From contig NZ_BGOW01000017.1 of assembly GCF_003851125.1 (NCBI RefSeq), positions 62,001-126,000 on the forward strand: a stretch of DNA of 64,000 nt, written 5' to 3'. A program made the position numbers and the translations under genes. Shown here in pieces: positions 1 to 7,867 of the stretch. The stretch's first letter is position 1; the number at the start of each line of letters is the position of its first letter. Under the pieces are notes generated by a model. It searched no databases and was not told where the DNA came from. It saw only the letters and a program-made list of their open reading frames with translations. This stretch comes from Sulfuriferula multivorans (GTDB taxonomy: Bacteria > Pseudomonadota > Gammaproteobacteria > Burkholderiales > Sulfuriferulaceae).

Positions 1-673
1 AGTCGGCATATTCCTTCCAGATCACCGAGACGTTTTTAGTCACGCCGGCATTGTCCACCAGTATGGAGTTCTCGTTTTTCAGGCCTTCGGTGGCAGTCAG
101 CACCGCCTCGGACATCGACAGGCTGGCCTGGCGGTTGAACGCGGCAGAATCCTTGAGGTGGTTCAGCGTCGATTCAGCCTGGCTGACATCGTAGCCGCGC
201 GACAACAGGTTTTGCAGTGCCTTGGAGGCATCCGATACCGTAACCAGGCCATCGGCTGTTACCCGGCTGACGACTTTCTGCGCCTCGGCAATGCCCAGGC
301 CGGTGCTGTTGGCGACCGCCTCGAGGCCGCGATAGGCGGCTTCGGCGCGGCTGAATTCCTGCGTGGTATTACGCACGAAAGTGATCACCGCACCCACCGC
401 AAACGCGGCGGCGAGGCGGCTTTGCAGCGCCGTGACGGCCTCGCTGGTGCGGCTGATACCGGTACGCATCTCGGCGGTCGGATCGGGCAGCTTGATACGT
501 GCGGTATTGAGCAGACCGGCTTGCGTGGCGGCGATATCCTTACCCGCGCTGCCCATCTTCTGGCGCAGCTCACCGGTTTGCCGGTCTACCGCCTGGCGGG
601 TTTCCTCGATCGCCTTTTTGGCGCTACTGGCGTCGCCGGTAATCTTGATGCCGAAGATGATGTTACCGCTCAT
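1..673 (-). CDS. Phage tail tape measure protein (N-terminal 224 residues, runs off the left edge)
   Basis: The frame is open from an ATG at 673 to the window edge. The tape measure protein sets tail length and is packed in the tail lumen. The visible part starts MSGNIIFGIKITGD and has a helical, glutamine- and alanine-rich stretch, then a segment containing NSILVDNAGVTKNVS, which resembles the conserved N-terminal region of siphophage tape measure proteins. It lies directly after the tail assembly chaperone pair, the standard position, and its start overlaps the end of the frameshifted chaperone by 11 nt. No good ribosome binding site is seen, so translation is probably coupled to the chaperone. 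Confidence 0.85.
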   Translation of the reverse strand, partial: MSGNIIFGIKITGDASSAKKAIEETRQAVDRQTGELRQKMGSAGKDIAATQAGLLNTARIKLPDPTAEMRTGISRTSEAVTALQSRLAAAFAVGAVITFVRNTTQEFSRAEAAYRGLEAVANSTGLGIAEAQKVVSRVTADGLVTVSDASKALQNLLSRGYDVSQAESTLNHLKDSAAFNRQASLSMSEAVLTATEGLKNENSILVDNAGVTKNVSVIWKEYAD

Positions 674-1078
674 TTTTTTTACTCATCTGCTCGGTTGCCG
701 CGAGAAACAATCTCCACGGATAATCCAGTGCCTGGGCATGGCCGCCGCCGATCACGGCGCAGATCCACTCGTCCAGTTTTTTCAGGGTCAGCTGGCCGCC
801 GGAAAGATCCGCGCCAGCATGGTAAAAAAATCCGGGTTCAGCTCCCGGGCGGCGGCCTCGATGCGGCGTATCTCCGACGGCCGCAGTTGTTCCGCCTTGT
901 CCGCGGTCAGGTCGGACATCCAGTACAGATCCGGGATGCGCAGGCCGTCCATCAGCATGTGCGACAGCGCATCGACCTCGCCTTCGGTCTCGACGGCATG
1001 CTGCCAGGCGCGCACCTCACCCACTGTCATTTCGTGCACGGTGATGATCAGTCCATCCAGTTCGACGCGTTTGTTCAT
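663..1078 (-). CDS. Tail assembly chaperone, extended -1 frameshift product (gpGT type)
   Basis: The 96-residue upstream frame contains a U UUU UUU slippery heptamer (824-830). Slipping back one base there continues in an open frame of 53 more residues, containing QLTLKKLDEWICAV and ending at 663-665. The product would be about 138 residues and its end overlaps the tape measure start. In siphophages the short (G) and frameshifted (GT) chaperones coat the tape measure protein during tail assembly. The homopolymer, the open extension and the position just upstream of the tape measure gene all fit that model. The frameshift itself is inferred. Confidence 0.75.
788..1078 (-). CDS. Tail assembly chaperone, unshifted form (gpG type)
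   Basis: This is a 96-residue acidic, mainly helical protein starting MNKRVELDGLIITVHEMTVGE. It has no signal peptide or membrane segment. Its size, its place between tail structural genes and the tape measure gene, and the slippery site near its 3' end mark it as the short tail assembly chaperone. It would be made in excess over the frameshifted form that begins at the same ATG. Family assignment rests on context more than on a recognised domain. Confidence 0.75.
   Translation of the reverse strand: MNKRVELDGLIITVHEMTVGEVRAWQHAVETEGEVDALSHMLMDGLRIPDLYWMSDLTADKAEQLRPSEIRRIEAAARELNPDFFTMLARIFPAAS
824..830 (-). other. Slippery heptamer for -1 programmed frameshift
   Basis: On the minus strand seven T residues sit in register T|TTT|TTT after an Asp codon, followed by ACC. 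This is the X XXY YYZ pattern used for -1 frameshifting. The -1 frame is open for 53 codons, and the zero frame stops 12 codons downstream. Confidence 0.7.
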
Positions 1079-1080
1079 GG

Positions 1081-1419
1081 CTACTTTCTATTTTCTATGG
1101 GTTGCAACAGGCGCGCGGCGCGCGCCAGCTCGGCGTTATAGGCATTCAGGCAATGGTCTGTCTGCAAGGCATCCAGCACGCGTACCAGCCGGTGCCAGCG
1201 CGGGTCGGCGCGGTTATACCAGGCGCGCGCGGAGATGGTCTGGAACGGGCTGCCGCGCGACAGCGCATTCCACAGCAGGTCGATGGCGAGCAGGATATTG
1301 GCGCTGCGCGGGCCGGCATGGCGCGACACCAGCAGCAGCGCGGGCACCACGACCAGGCTGGGCAATAGGCACAGCGCGACCATGATCCAGATCACGGCGT
1401 TATCGAGGGTGCGGTTCAT
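1081..1419 (-). CDS. Phage membrane-anchored protein of unknown function
   Basis: A 112-residue protein with one strong hydrophobic segment near the N-terminus (about residues 9-31), then a basic, tryptophan-containing helical region (SARAWYNRADPRWHRLV). It sits in the tail operon two bases upstream of the tail chaperone gene. No family is recognised. A membrane anchor on a tail-operon protein is unusual. It could be an assembly factor or a moron product. Confidence 0.6.
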   Translation of the reverse strand: MNRTLDNAVIWIMVALCLLPSLVVVPALLLVSRHAGPRSANILLAIDLLWNALSRGSPFQTISARAWYNRADPRWHRLVRVLDALQTDHCLNAYNAELARAARLLQPIENRK

Positions 1420-1436
1420 ATTTTTTCCATTTTTAT

Positions 1437-1516
1437 TTGTCCACGAAAAGCACGAAAATCACGAAATAAAAACTGCTTTTTCCTTGTTCGTGCTTTTCGT
1501 GTCTTTCGTGGACAGA
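1437..1516. repeat. Dispersed imperfect palindrome of CACGAAA/TTTCGTG units
   Basis: The left arm has CCACGAAAAGCACGAAAATC and the right arm has its near reverse complement ending TTTCGTGGACA. Similar elements occur at 6808-6886 and 54285-54407, so this is a dispersed chromosomal repeat that also entered the prophage. It lies between two minus-strand tail-operon genes and would fold into a long hairpin in the transcript. Confidence 0.75.
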
Positions 1517-1533
1517 TGTTTCGGGTTTGCGCA

Positions 1534-1824
1534 TCAGCGTTTCACCCGCACCGGCAGCAATGCCTCGATGCTCCATTTATCCAGCCCGCTGACGCCATTG
1601 GCCTCGAAAAAATAATTGGTCATATCGACCCCGGCACGGATGCGCTGGTACACCACCGCGCCGACGATCTGCGCGGCGCCGTCCAGCACCGCGGCGGGGC
1701 TGGCATCGACCCCGGCCACGACGGTGATGGCGATGGTGGCGCTATCGATGCTGGTGGTCAGGCGCGAGAAATCGAACTCCAGCGCGAACGCTTCGGACGG
1801 ATGTTTGGGGCGGAATTCGGTCAT
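1534..1824 (-). CDS. Phage tail-operon protein of unknown function
   Basis: A 96-residue soluble protein starting MTEFRPKHPSEAFALEFDFS, apparently beta-rich. Its start overlaps the stop of the LamG fibre gene (ATGA), so the two are translationally coupled. It resembles small structural or accessory proteins near tail tips, but no named family is recognised. The repeat at 1437-1516 follows it. Confidence 0.6.
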   Translation of the reverse strand: MTEFRPKHPSEAFALEFDFSRLTTSIDSATIAITVVAGVDASPAAVLDGAAQIVGAVVYQRIRAGVDMTNYFFEANGVSGLDKWSIEALLPVRVKR

Positions 1825-3524
1825 GCGATGGCCCTGTAGCTGCGTGCCGGCGCCACCGCCTGGTAGTTGCGCGATGCGGCGACGGCGATGTAATCGGGAT
1901 GGGGTTTAATCAGGCCGTTACCGGCCAGCAGCCCGGCGGCCTGGGCGCTGGCCAGCGCGGCGCCGTCCAGGTTGACGCGCAGCGTGAGCGTGGCGGATGC
2001 GCTGCTGGCGGCAGCGGCGCTACCGGCCAGCGACGTGGCGCCGGTCACATCCAGCCCCGCGGCGGCCAGCGCCGCGACCAGCGCCGCGCCATCCAGATGC
2101 ACGCCGATATCCAGCCCGCCCGTTGCCATGCTGAGTGCCGCGGCGGATGAATTGACCGGCACGATCTGCGTCACATTGCCGGTGGCCGTGGCCAGCGTGA
2201 TAGCGGCTCCCGTCATCGGCACGCCGTGGTCCAGCGCGGCACTGGCGATGCTGACCGCCCCCGCATCGCCGGACAGGCTGGAGGCATTGATCACCGTCAG
2301 GCCCGCCGCGGCCAGCGCAGCGGCCAGCGCCGATCCCGCCAGGCTGAGATTGAGCGACACATCGGCCGTCGCGGTGGCATTGGCGGCAGCAGATCCGGAC
2401 AGCGGGTCGGCTTGACTCAGATCTGCGCCGGCAATCGCATTCGCCGCGGCGGATCCAGCCACCGGCGTCGCCTGCGTGATCCCCGCGCTGGCCAGCGCCT
2501 GCGCGATGGCCGCCACCGACAGCGGCACGGAGAGCGACAGCCCGCCCTGGGCATTGGCCGTCGCCGTGGCGGTACCGGCGAGCAGCGCACCTGCGGAGAC
2601 CGCCAGATCGGCTGCTGCTGTTGCACTGCCAAATGCATCGCCCGCCACCGGCTTGGCCATGCTGAGCGCGCCGGTCGCCGTGGCCACGCTGATACCGGCG
2701 GCGGTGAGGGGGACGGATTGGGAGAGTGACGCGCTGGCGGCGGCAGTGGCGGCGGCGGCGCCGGCGAGGTCGATGATGCCGGCGGTGTTGGCTACCAGAT
2801 ACAGGTCGCGCTGTTTGGGGCGCAGGAGCTGGTAGGGATTTTTAGCTAGCTGTGATATTTCAATTGCCGAGAGCGCCCTGGGCCAAAGAGCTACCAAATA
2901 AATCGGGTCGTTAAAAAACGAATTGGAGTCCCCTGCGTCTGCGCCTATTCTCGAATCCACAGGATTGGTATAGGCATTGCTGATGGATGTAGTGATTGCA
3001 GCGACCTGTACGCCATCAACAAAGAGCCGATGATCGGTGGAAGAGTAGCGCACGCCATGAATAACGTGGCGTTTTCCATCGTTAATAGCTGGCCCGGTTT
3101 CGATATTGAATATCGCTCCCGCGTCATTTCGAACAGTGAATCCAGCCTGATACGTTGCTGCACTAATACCAAAACCTAATTTTAAAATATCCGAGCCAGT
3201 GGCGGCTCTCTCACAATAAATCGAGCTACCGCTCCCACCGGGTACTTTGGTAGTAGATATAACCGCCATTACCGACCAAACAGGCTGGCCGCTGAGGATT
3301 TTAGTCGGACTAGCCTTGTAATAGGCTATCTGCGACGTGCCGTGAAACGCTCTACCGCCTACGCCGATTAGCGGTGTAATCCCGCCGATAGCAGCAGCAT
3401 CGTTGATCTGGGCGAAAACTTTGGATATGCCAACCGTAAGCGGATTCTCAGTATTTATCTCAACCGGGAAATCCGGGTTGAAATTCGCCAGTATCTGCGG
3501 GGCCGGAATAAAAAGCTGCGCCAC
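1821..3524 (-). CDS. Tail fibre/adhesin-like protein: LamG-type lectin fold plus alanine-rich repeats
   Basis: A 567-residue protein with a GTG start. Residues about 80-235 look like a LamG/concanavalin-type jelly roll (containing DGKRHVIHGVRYSS and HRLFVDGVQVA). From about residue 252 to 535 it is almost pure Ala/Gly/Ser/Leu/Thr in degenerate repeats of roughly 25-30 residues of the form L-x-G-x-A-A-x-A-x-A. A short tail containing SRNYQAVAPARSYRA follows. The likely role is host-surface binding by the virion. The repeats could form an extended shaft. No chaperone or peptidase domain is visible. Confidence 0.65.
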   Translation of the reverse strand: MAQLFIPAPQILANFNPDFPVEINTENPLTVGISKVFAQINDAAAIGGITPLIGVGGRAFHGTSQIAYYKASPTKILSGQPVWSVMAVISTTKVPGGSGSSIYCERAATGSDILKLGFGISAATYQAGFTVRNDAGAIFNIETGPAINDGKRHVIHGVRYSSTDHRLFVDGVQVAAITTSISNAYTNPVDSRIGADAGDSNSFFNDPIYLVALWPRALSAIEISQLAKNPYQLLRPKQRDLYLVANTAGIIDLAGAAAATAAASASLSQSVPLTAAGISVATATGALSMAKPVAGDAFGSATAAADLAVSAGALLAGTATATANAQGGLSLSVPLSVAAIAQALASAGITQATPVAGSAAANAIAGADLSQADPLSGSAAANATATADVSLNLSLAGSALAAALAAAGLTVINASSLSGDAGAVSIASAALDHGVPMTGAAITLATATGNVTQIVPVNSSAAALSMATGGLDIGVHLDGAALVAALAAAGLDVTGATSLAGSAAAASSASATLTLRVNLDGAALASAQAAGLLAGNGLIKPHPDYIAVAASRNYQAVAPARSYRAIA

Positions 3525-3529
3525 GGCTA

Positions 3530-3970
3530 TTACCTAGCCGCTATTTCAGTGATCGGCTGGACTCCAACTGCGGTACACACCATTGGCGACATGAGCAATT
3601 GCCCCTGTCCGTTGGCCGGGATCGTGGTGCCATTGTCCTGCGACCACTGCATATAAACATTGATGTTACCGGCAGGCGTGGCTGTGCTGATGTTGGCCTG
3701 TAAGGTGCCATCAAACTGCATTCCCTGGGTGGTTCCTACGCCACCGCCGCCGAGGTTGGAGGTGTCAATCCACGCGCTTGCCACGTATGCGCCAGATGCC
3801 AGGCTATTGCCTGATGTGGTGGCCAGTGGCGTGACAATTGCCGTGTCAGAAATCACGCCAGTCGCGGTCAAAATCTGCTTGAATCGCCCGATCAGAGTGA
3901 GTGTGTCGGTCGCGCCGAAGGCCACTCCAGTGGAATTTTGTGCTACGAATCGTACGTATAGAGGTAGCAT
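3530..3970 (-). CDS. Phage structural protein of unknown function
   Basis: A 146-residue protein rich in Thr, Gly, Ala and Ser with beta-type periodicity (for example VNVYMQWSQDNGT-like segments), as in tail or fibre components. It lies between the fibre gene (5 nt away) and the 150-residue gene upstream (2 nt away), so it belongs to the tail operon. No specific family is recognised. Confidence 0.6.
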   Translation of the reverse strand: MLPLYVRFVAQNSTGVAFGATDTLTLIGRFKQILTATGVISDTAIVTPLATTSGNSLASGAYVASAWIDTSNLGGGGVGTTQGMQFDGTLQANISTATPAGNINVYMQWSQDNGTTIPANGQGQLLMSPMVCTAVGVQPITEIAAR

Positions 3971-3972
3971 GA

Positions 3973-4425
3973 TTAACGCCCCATCGCGTGTTGTACGTCA
4001 ATCGGCTGCACCGATGCACCGGAACCCCACAACACTTCTGCGCGGCTCCCGATCCGGGATGTCGCTGCGGTGATAGATGCAGTGGGCAAGTACGTCGGGA
4101 AATCCATAGACAGCGCAGAAAGCAGCCCAAGTACAGTTGCGTCCAGCGTCACTACAGTCACCCCGATAATCAGATTGAGCATCGGCGTCCACTTGGCTTG
4201 CAGCGCAGTAGTAGCGCCGCTCAGCGCCATTACAACCGGCGCAATCAGCAGCGCAAACGTGTCGTGCGAGATGGACGGCAGGCTGATCGTTGCCGCACCT
4301 GGGCCTGTCAGCGCATTGATCAGCGCCGCACATTCGTTGTCATTGCCAGCTGTGACGTACGGCGCATAGCCGAGCGCCATCGGATCGGTGGTCAGCTCGG
4401 TATTGAGTTGGGCATCGCTGAGCAT
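3973..4425 (-). CDS. Phage tail-operon protein of unknown function
   Basis: A 150-residue protein starting MLSDAQLNTELTTDPMALGY. A longer frame starts upstream, but its extra residues are a basic run that overlaps the previous gene out of phase, so the ATG at 4425 is preferred. The start resembles a common phage protein type beginning with MxDxxLxxELxxDP. The middle is hydrophobic and alanine-rich. The function is unknown. Confidence 0.6.
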   Translation of the reverse strand: MLSDAQLNTELTTDPMALGYAPYVTAGNDNECAALINALTGPGAATISLPSISHDTFALLIAPVVMALSGATTALQAKWTPMLNLIIGVTVVTLDATVLGLLSALSMDFPTYLPTASITAATSRIGSRAEVLWGSGASVQPIDVQHAMGR

Positions 4426-4429
4426 GATC

Positions 4430-4939
4430 TTAGTTATCGATCTGGAACGTGGCCGCACCGGCCGCGAACGACACCGCATCGCCGGTATTGATGGTTTTGC
4501 TGATGGTCAGCGCGGCGTAGATCCAGAGGTTCCCGGCCGTCGCCGCGTCGGTGATGCCCCAGCACACCACGGTGCCCCAGCCTGCGGTCGGCGTCGGGAA
4601 CGTGATCACGGCGTTGTTGCTGGTGGTGCCGCCGGTACCGCTCGATGCCACGGTGCTGCCGGCGGCCTGCGTGCCGGCCCAGGCGGCGAGCCCGGCGGTG
4701 ACCGCCACGCGCGCATAGCTGCCGCCGGTGACTTCGGTACCGGCCGTGCTGTCGGTCGGGCAGACGGTATAGAGCGCCACATACCAGGTGACGGGGGTAC
4801 CGATGGCCTGGGCGCGCAGCGTGGCGTCGACGATCTTGTTTTCGGCGAAATCGGTCAGCGCGGCGGCGGATGCCCAGCTCGGGAACGCCAGCGCAAAGGC
4901 CAGCAGTGCGGCGGTAAAGATGCGGTTGAGTTGTTTCAT
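4430..4939 (-). CDS. Phage tail/fibre-type protein carrying an N-terminal signal peptide
   Basis: A 169-residue protein. Residues 1-26 form a textbook secretion signal (MKQLNR, a hydrophobic core, then SWASAAA). The rest matches a phage tail/fibre domain style with YVALYT, TEVTGGSYARVAV and ITFPTPTAGWGTV. The start has a good ribosome site (AAGGACT, 8 nt). A Sec signal on a presumed virion protein is odd. Either it was captured by fusion or the protein is exported. Confidence 0.7.
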   Translation of the reverse strand: MKQLNRIFTAALLAFALAFPSWASAAALTDFAENKIVDATLRAQAIGTPVTWYVALYTVCPTDSTAGTEVTGGSYARVAVTAGLAAWAGTQAAGSTVASSGTGGTTSNNAVITFPTPTAGWGTVVCWGITDAATAGNLWIYAALTISKTINTGDAVSFAAGAATFQIDN

Positions 4940-4970
4940 GTCCAGAGTCCTTAGTGGTTAGGTTGAGTAC

Positions 4971-5759
4971 TTAAGCCGCCTGGCCGTCGATGTAGATCGC
5001 CTGGTAGCCGGTGCGCTTGAGGATCTCGATCTCGAACTGCAGGCTGGCGTAGGCCGGGTTCTCGCCGCCGCCTTTGAGCTTGAAGCTGCCGGTGGGCTTG
5101 AGGCTGACGCGCGGCATGTAGATGTCGCGGTTGGCGCCGGTCAGGTTGTTGGCCAGGAAACGCAGCCCGCCGTTGATGCTGGCCGAGACGCCGGTGGCGA
5201 TCTGGCTGCGCGTGGCGATGGCCTTGGTATAGCTCACCAGGATGGTGTCATTGGCGAGGATGGTGCCACCCACCACCGGCAGGATGCGGCCGCGTACCAG
5301 GTCGAGCAGGTAATCGGTATTCAGCGCCTTGACCGTTGCGCCGACCTTGACGCTGACCGCGCTGATATTGCGCACGCCGGTCGGGTTGGCCAGCGACGCG
5401 CCGATCTGGTAATGCAGGCCGGGAGTGACCGGGCCGCTCGATTCGTCGACTATGCTGCCGGCCGCCTGTGCCAGCGTGCTGATGCCGCCCGCGAAAAACA
5501 GCGCGATGTTGTCGTTGCTCATGTCGTCGACGGTGAGCGTCAATTTGCGGTCGATCTTGTAGGGCAGGCTGAAATCTTTTTCCACCACGTTGGTGTCGCT
5601 GTCGTAGTGGTCAAGCACGGTGCTTTGCACGCTGATCTCGCCGCCCGGCGTATTGCCGAAATAACGCTCGCCGGTCAGCACGCCGGAAGTGTTTTCCTTG
5701 TCGAAATACACCTCGCCGGAAAAGACGGAATAGGATTTGGTGAACGTGTTCAGCGGCAT
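4971..5759 (-). CDS. Major tail tube protein
   Basis: A 262-residue protein of the size and style of siphovirus tail tube proteins. It starts MPLNTFTKSYSVFSGEVYF, has beta-rich segments, and is placed between the DUF1834-like gene and the tail accessory genes. Tube subunits stack as hexamers around the tape measure. The absence of a sheath gene next to it points to a non-contractile tail of B3/D3112 type. A strong ribosome site (GAAGGAG) precedes the ATG. Confidence 0.7.
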   Translation of the reverse strand: MPLNTFTKSYSVFSGEVYFDKENTSGVLTGERYFGNTPGGEISVQSTVLDHYDSDTNVVEKDFSLPYKIDRKLTLTVDDMSNDNIALFFAGGISTLAQAAGSIVDESSGPVTPGLHYQIGASLANPTGVRNISAVSVKVGATVKALNTDYLLDLVRGRILPVVGGTILANDTILVSYTKAIATRSQIATGVSASINGGLRFLANNLTGANRDIYMPRVSLKPTGSFKLKGGGENPAYASLQFEIEILKRTGYQAIYIDGQAA

Positions 5760-5760
5760 G

Positions 5761-6195
5761 TCATGCTCCTTCGGTGATCAAATAGGTTTCAAAACGCAGC
5801 GGGTAATAGCCGAACGATGCGGAGAAGCCCGGTTTGGGTGCGCTGGCGCGGCGCAGCGCGGTAAATTCGGCGGATGGCCGCCAGCCCAGCATCAGCGCGA
5901 TCAGCTCGGCGAGCAGCGGCCCGGCGGCATCCTGCACGCCGGCGCCGGTGGCCTGGCCGCGCCGGTTGCGCACCGCCAGCACCAGCAGCCAGTGCTGCTG
6001 CACCAGCTGCGATTCGTTCTGCCCGGCGATGCCGGCCGGGGTATCGCCGTCGTAAATCACGAACAGCGCCAAATCTTTAGCCGTCTTGGCATCCAGATCG
6101 GCGATGTCGGTGATGGCTTTCACATCCAGCTGCGGCAGATTGGCGCGCACATGCGCCTCGATCAGCGCGCCGGCGGCGAGGTAGTCGGCGATCAC
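5761..6195 (-). CDS. DUF1834 family phage protein (Mu gp37-like)
   Basis: A 144-residue protein beginning with a GTG that overlaps the stop of the previous gene. It reads MIADYLAAGALIEAHVRANLP, then an alpha/beta core typical of DUF1834 head-tail connector/terminator proteins. It follows the DUF1320 gene as in Mu (gp36-gp37), which supports the assignment. The role is probably at the head-tail joint. Confidence 0.75.
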   Translation of the reverse strand: MIADYLAAGALIEAHVRANLPQLDVKAITDIADLDAKTAKDLALFVIYDGDTPAGIAGQNESQLVQQHWLLVLAVRNRRGQATGAGVQDAAGPLLAELIALMLGWRPSAEFTALRRASAPKPGFSASFGYYPLRFETYLITEGA

Positions 6196-6602
6196 AGTTC
6201 AATCCCGCCGAAAATACTGGGGTTGGCGACGTACTGCACCGCGCCCGGCGCCTGCTGGCCGACCGAATCCGGGCCGAGGCTGGCAACACCGTTGGCGACG
6301 TTGGTCAAAAATTTGATGGCCGATTTGTAGCGGTCGGCGATTTCCTGCGGGGCGGCATCCTTGTACAGCAGGTAGCGCGCCATCTCGCGGTTGAAGCGCT
6401 TGAGCACCGACGGCGCCGGGCTCATCGGCAGGGTGTAGCGCCCCACCAGGTAGCTATCGATCTCGGCGGCGGCATCGTCCAGCGCGGTGGCGAGCACGGC
6501 CGCATCCACCGCGCCGAGCGGCGGATCGGCACGGTCGGTCAGCTGGATGATCTCCAGCGAGCCGAACGCATCGACCATTTCCGCCTGAGTCGTATAGGCC
6601 AT
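6192..6602 (-). CDS. DUF1320 family phage protein (Mu gp36-like head-tail connector)
   Basis: A 136-residue protein starting MAYTTQAEMVDAFGSLEIIQL, with AAAEIDSYLVGRYTLPM and MARYLLYKD, the hallmark pattern of DUF1320. Family members act as head completion or adaptor proteins. It is placed after the capsid gene and before the DUF1834 gene, as in Mu. Confidence 0.85.
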   Translation of the reverse strand: MAYTTQAEMVDAFGSLEIIQLTDRADPPLGAVDAAVLATALDDAAAEIDSYLVGRYTLPMSPAPSVLKRFNREMARYLLYKDAAPQEIADRYKSAIKFLTNVANGVASLGPDSVGQQAPGAVQYVANPSIFGGIEL

Positions 6603-6604
6603 GA

Positions 6605-6790
6605 TTACTCGGCAGCGTCGGTGTCAGGGTGATGAATCACGCCCTGCTCGCGCAGTTTGGCGATCATCTCCTCATCGTCCAGCTCGACCGTGTCGCCGAC
6701 GGCGTAGAGCACGCCGTCATGGTTGAGCGGGGACAGCACCTGGTGGCCGGTCGGCGCAGCGGCATCGGGTTTGGTTTTCTTGGCAGCCAT
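6605..6790 (-). CDS. Small phage head-operon protein
   Basis: A 61-residue protein starting MAAKKTKPDAAAPTG, chosen because a GGAGAAC ribosome site lies just upstream. An upstream in-frame start would run into the palindromic repeat. The second half reads DGVLYAVGDTVELDDEEM, a small beta-type domain common after capsid genes in Mu-like phages. The function is unknown. Confidence 0.65.
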   Translation of the reverse strand: MAAKKTKPDAAAPTGHQVLSPLNHDGVLYAVGDTVELDDEEMIAKLREQGVIHHPDTDAAE

Positions 6791-6807
6791 GTTGTTCTCC
6801 TGTTTGT

Positions 6808-6886
6808 TTATCCACGAAAAACACGAACGGCACGAACAATGCAAAAACGATTTTCTTTCGTGATTTTCGTGTTTTTCGTGGACAGA
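6808..6886. repeat. Second CACGAAA-type dispersed palindrome
   Basis: The left arm reads TCCACGAAAAACACGAACGG and the right arm TTTTCGTGTTTTTCGTGGAC. It belongs to the same family as 1437-1516 and 54285-54407. It sits in the 100-nt gap between the capsid gene and the next head gene and could form a hairpin that modulates the capsid transcript. Confidence 0.75.
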
Positions 6887-6893
6887 TTGTTTA

Positions 6894-7838
6894 TTAAGCG
6901 ACAGCGGCAGAGATCAGGTAACCGGCAGACGCACCGGCGATCACCGGGCTGACTTCGTCGGTGACCGGGTAGATCCACGATTTGGCATTGCGGTCCTGGT
7001 ACGCCTGTTCGACGATCGGGTAACCGCGCAGCCGGTAGGTGTAGCCGAACGTCGGCAGGCCCATGTCGTTGATGCCGCCGATGTCGGTGTAGGCGATGAC
7101 TACCGACTTGCCCCACACGTCGGCCATCGCGCCGGCGTCGTTTTCATAAATCGCATCGCCGACCACCACGCGCGCCACGCCGAACATCTGGGCCAGCAGC
7201 TCGGGGGTGGCGGTATCGCGGCCGGTGTACTTGATGCGGTCGATCACCTTGGGGTGGTTGCGCAGCTTGGCGAATACCGATGCGCCCATCACCACGGTGT
7301 TGGGGCGTTTGCCGATCAGCGCGCGCACCGCGTCCTTGGCGGTTTCCATGTCGGCGGCCGGGTCGGACACGCCGGTGGCGAAATCGCTCCACTGCGCGGT
7401 ACCGGCCAGCGTGATCTTGTTGGCGGCGGCATAGTTGGCGGCGGTGGTGGCCAGATCGGCCTGGGATTTTTCCAGGCGCAGCGCGATGATGTTCTGTACT
7501 TTATTGACCGCGCCGATGCCCAGGTTGATGCCCGGCACCGCGGCGGCCTCCTCCATCAGCTCATACGGCACCATGCCCTCGAGCGAGTGCGACTCCAGCG
7601 CATAGCTGCCCGAGTCGTGGCCGAACTGCACGCGCTTGGTGTTGGCGCCCGGCACGCGGCCAGTGGCGTAGAGGCGGAAATCTTCCTTGCGGAACGACAG
7701 GATCTTGCCGCCGCGCTGGCCGACGGCCACCGACGGAAACAGGTTCATGCCGACCATCTCGGAATTTTTGTAGCCCTGGGCGGCGGTGGTCAGGATCGGG
7801 TCGATCACGCGGGCCTGGGCGGGGGTCATTTGGGGCAT
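6894..7838 (-). CDS. Major capsid protein
   Basis: A 314-residue protein starting MPQMTPAQARVIDPILTTAA, with NLFPSVAVGQRGGKILSFR, an N-terminal region typical of HK97-fold capsid proteins of B3/D3112-like transposable phages. It lies after the protease/scaffold and decoration genes, in the standard head order. It is the shell subunit of the procapsid. The reading rests on family style and order, not on a structure. Confidence 0.8.
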   Translation of the reverse strand: MPQMTPAQARVIDPILTTAAQGYKNSEMVGMNLFPSVAVGQRGGKILSFRKEDFRLYATGRVPGANTKRVQFGHDSGSYALESHSLEGMVPYELMEEAAAVPGINLGIGAVNKVQNIIALRLEKSQADLATTAANYAAANKITLAGTAQWSDFATGVSDPAADMETAKDAVRALIGKRPNTVVMGASVFAKLRNHPKVIDRIKYTGRDTATPELLAQMFGVARVVVGDAIYENDAGAMADVWGKSVVIAYTDIGGINDMGLPTFGYTYRLRGYPIVEQAYQDRNAKSWIYPVTDEVSPVIAGASAGYLISAAVA

Positions 7839-7867
7839 TTTGAATCTCCTTAATTAAGCGGGGTGAA

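Noticed and set aside
1821-3524. Diversity-generating retroelement target in the tail fibre
   Set aside because: No reverse transcriptase or template/variable repeat pair was found in the window.
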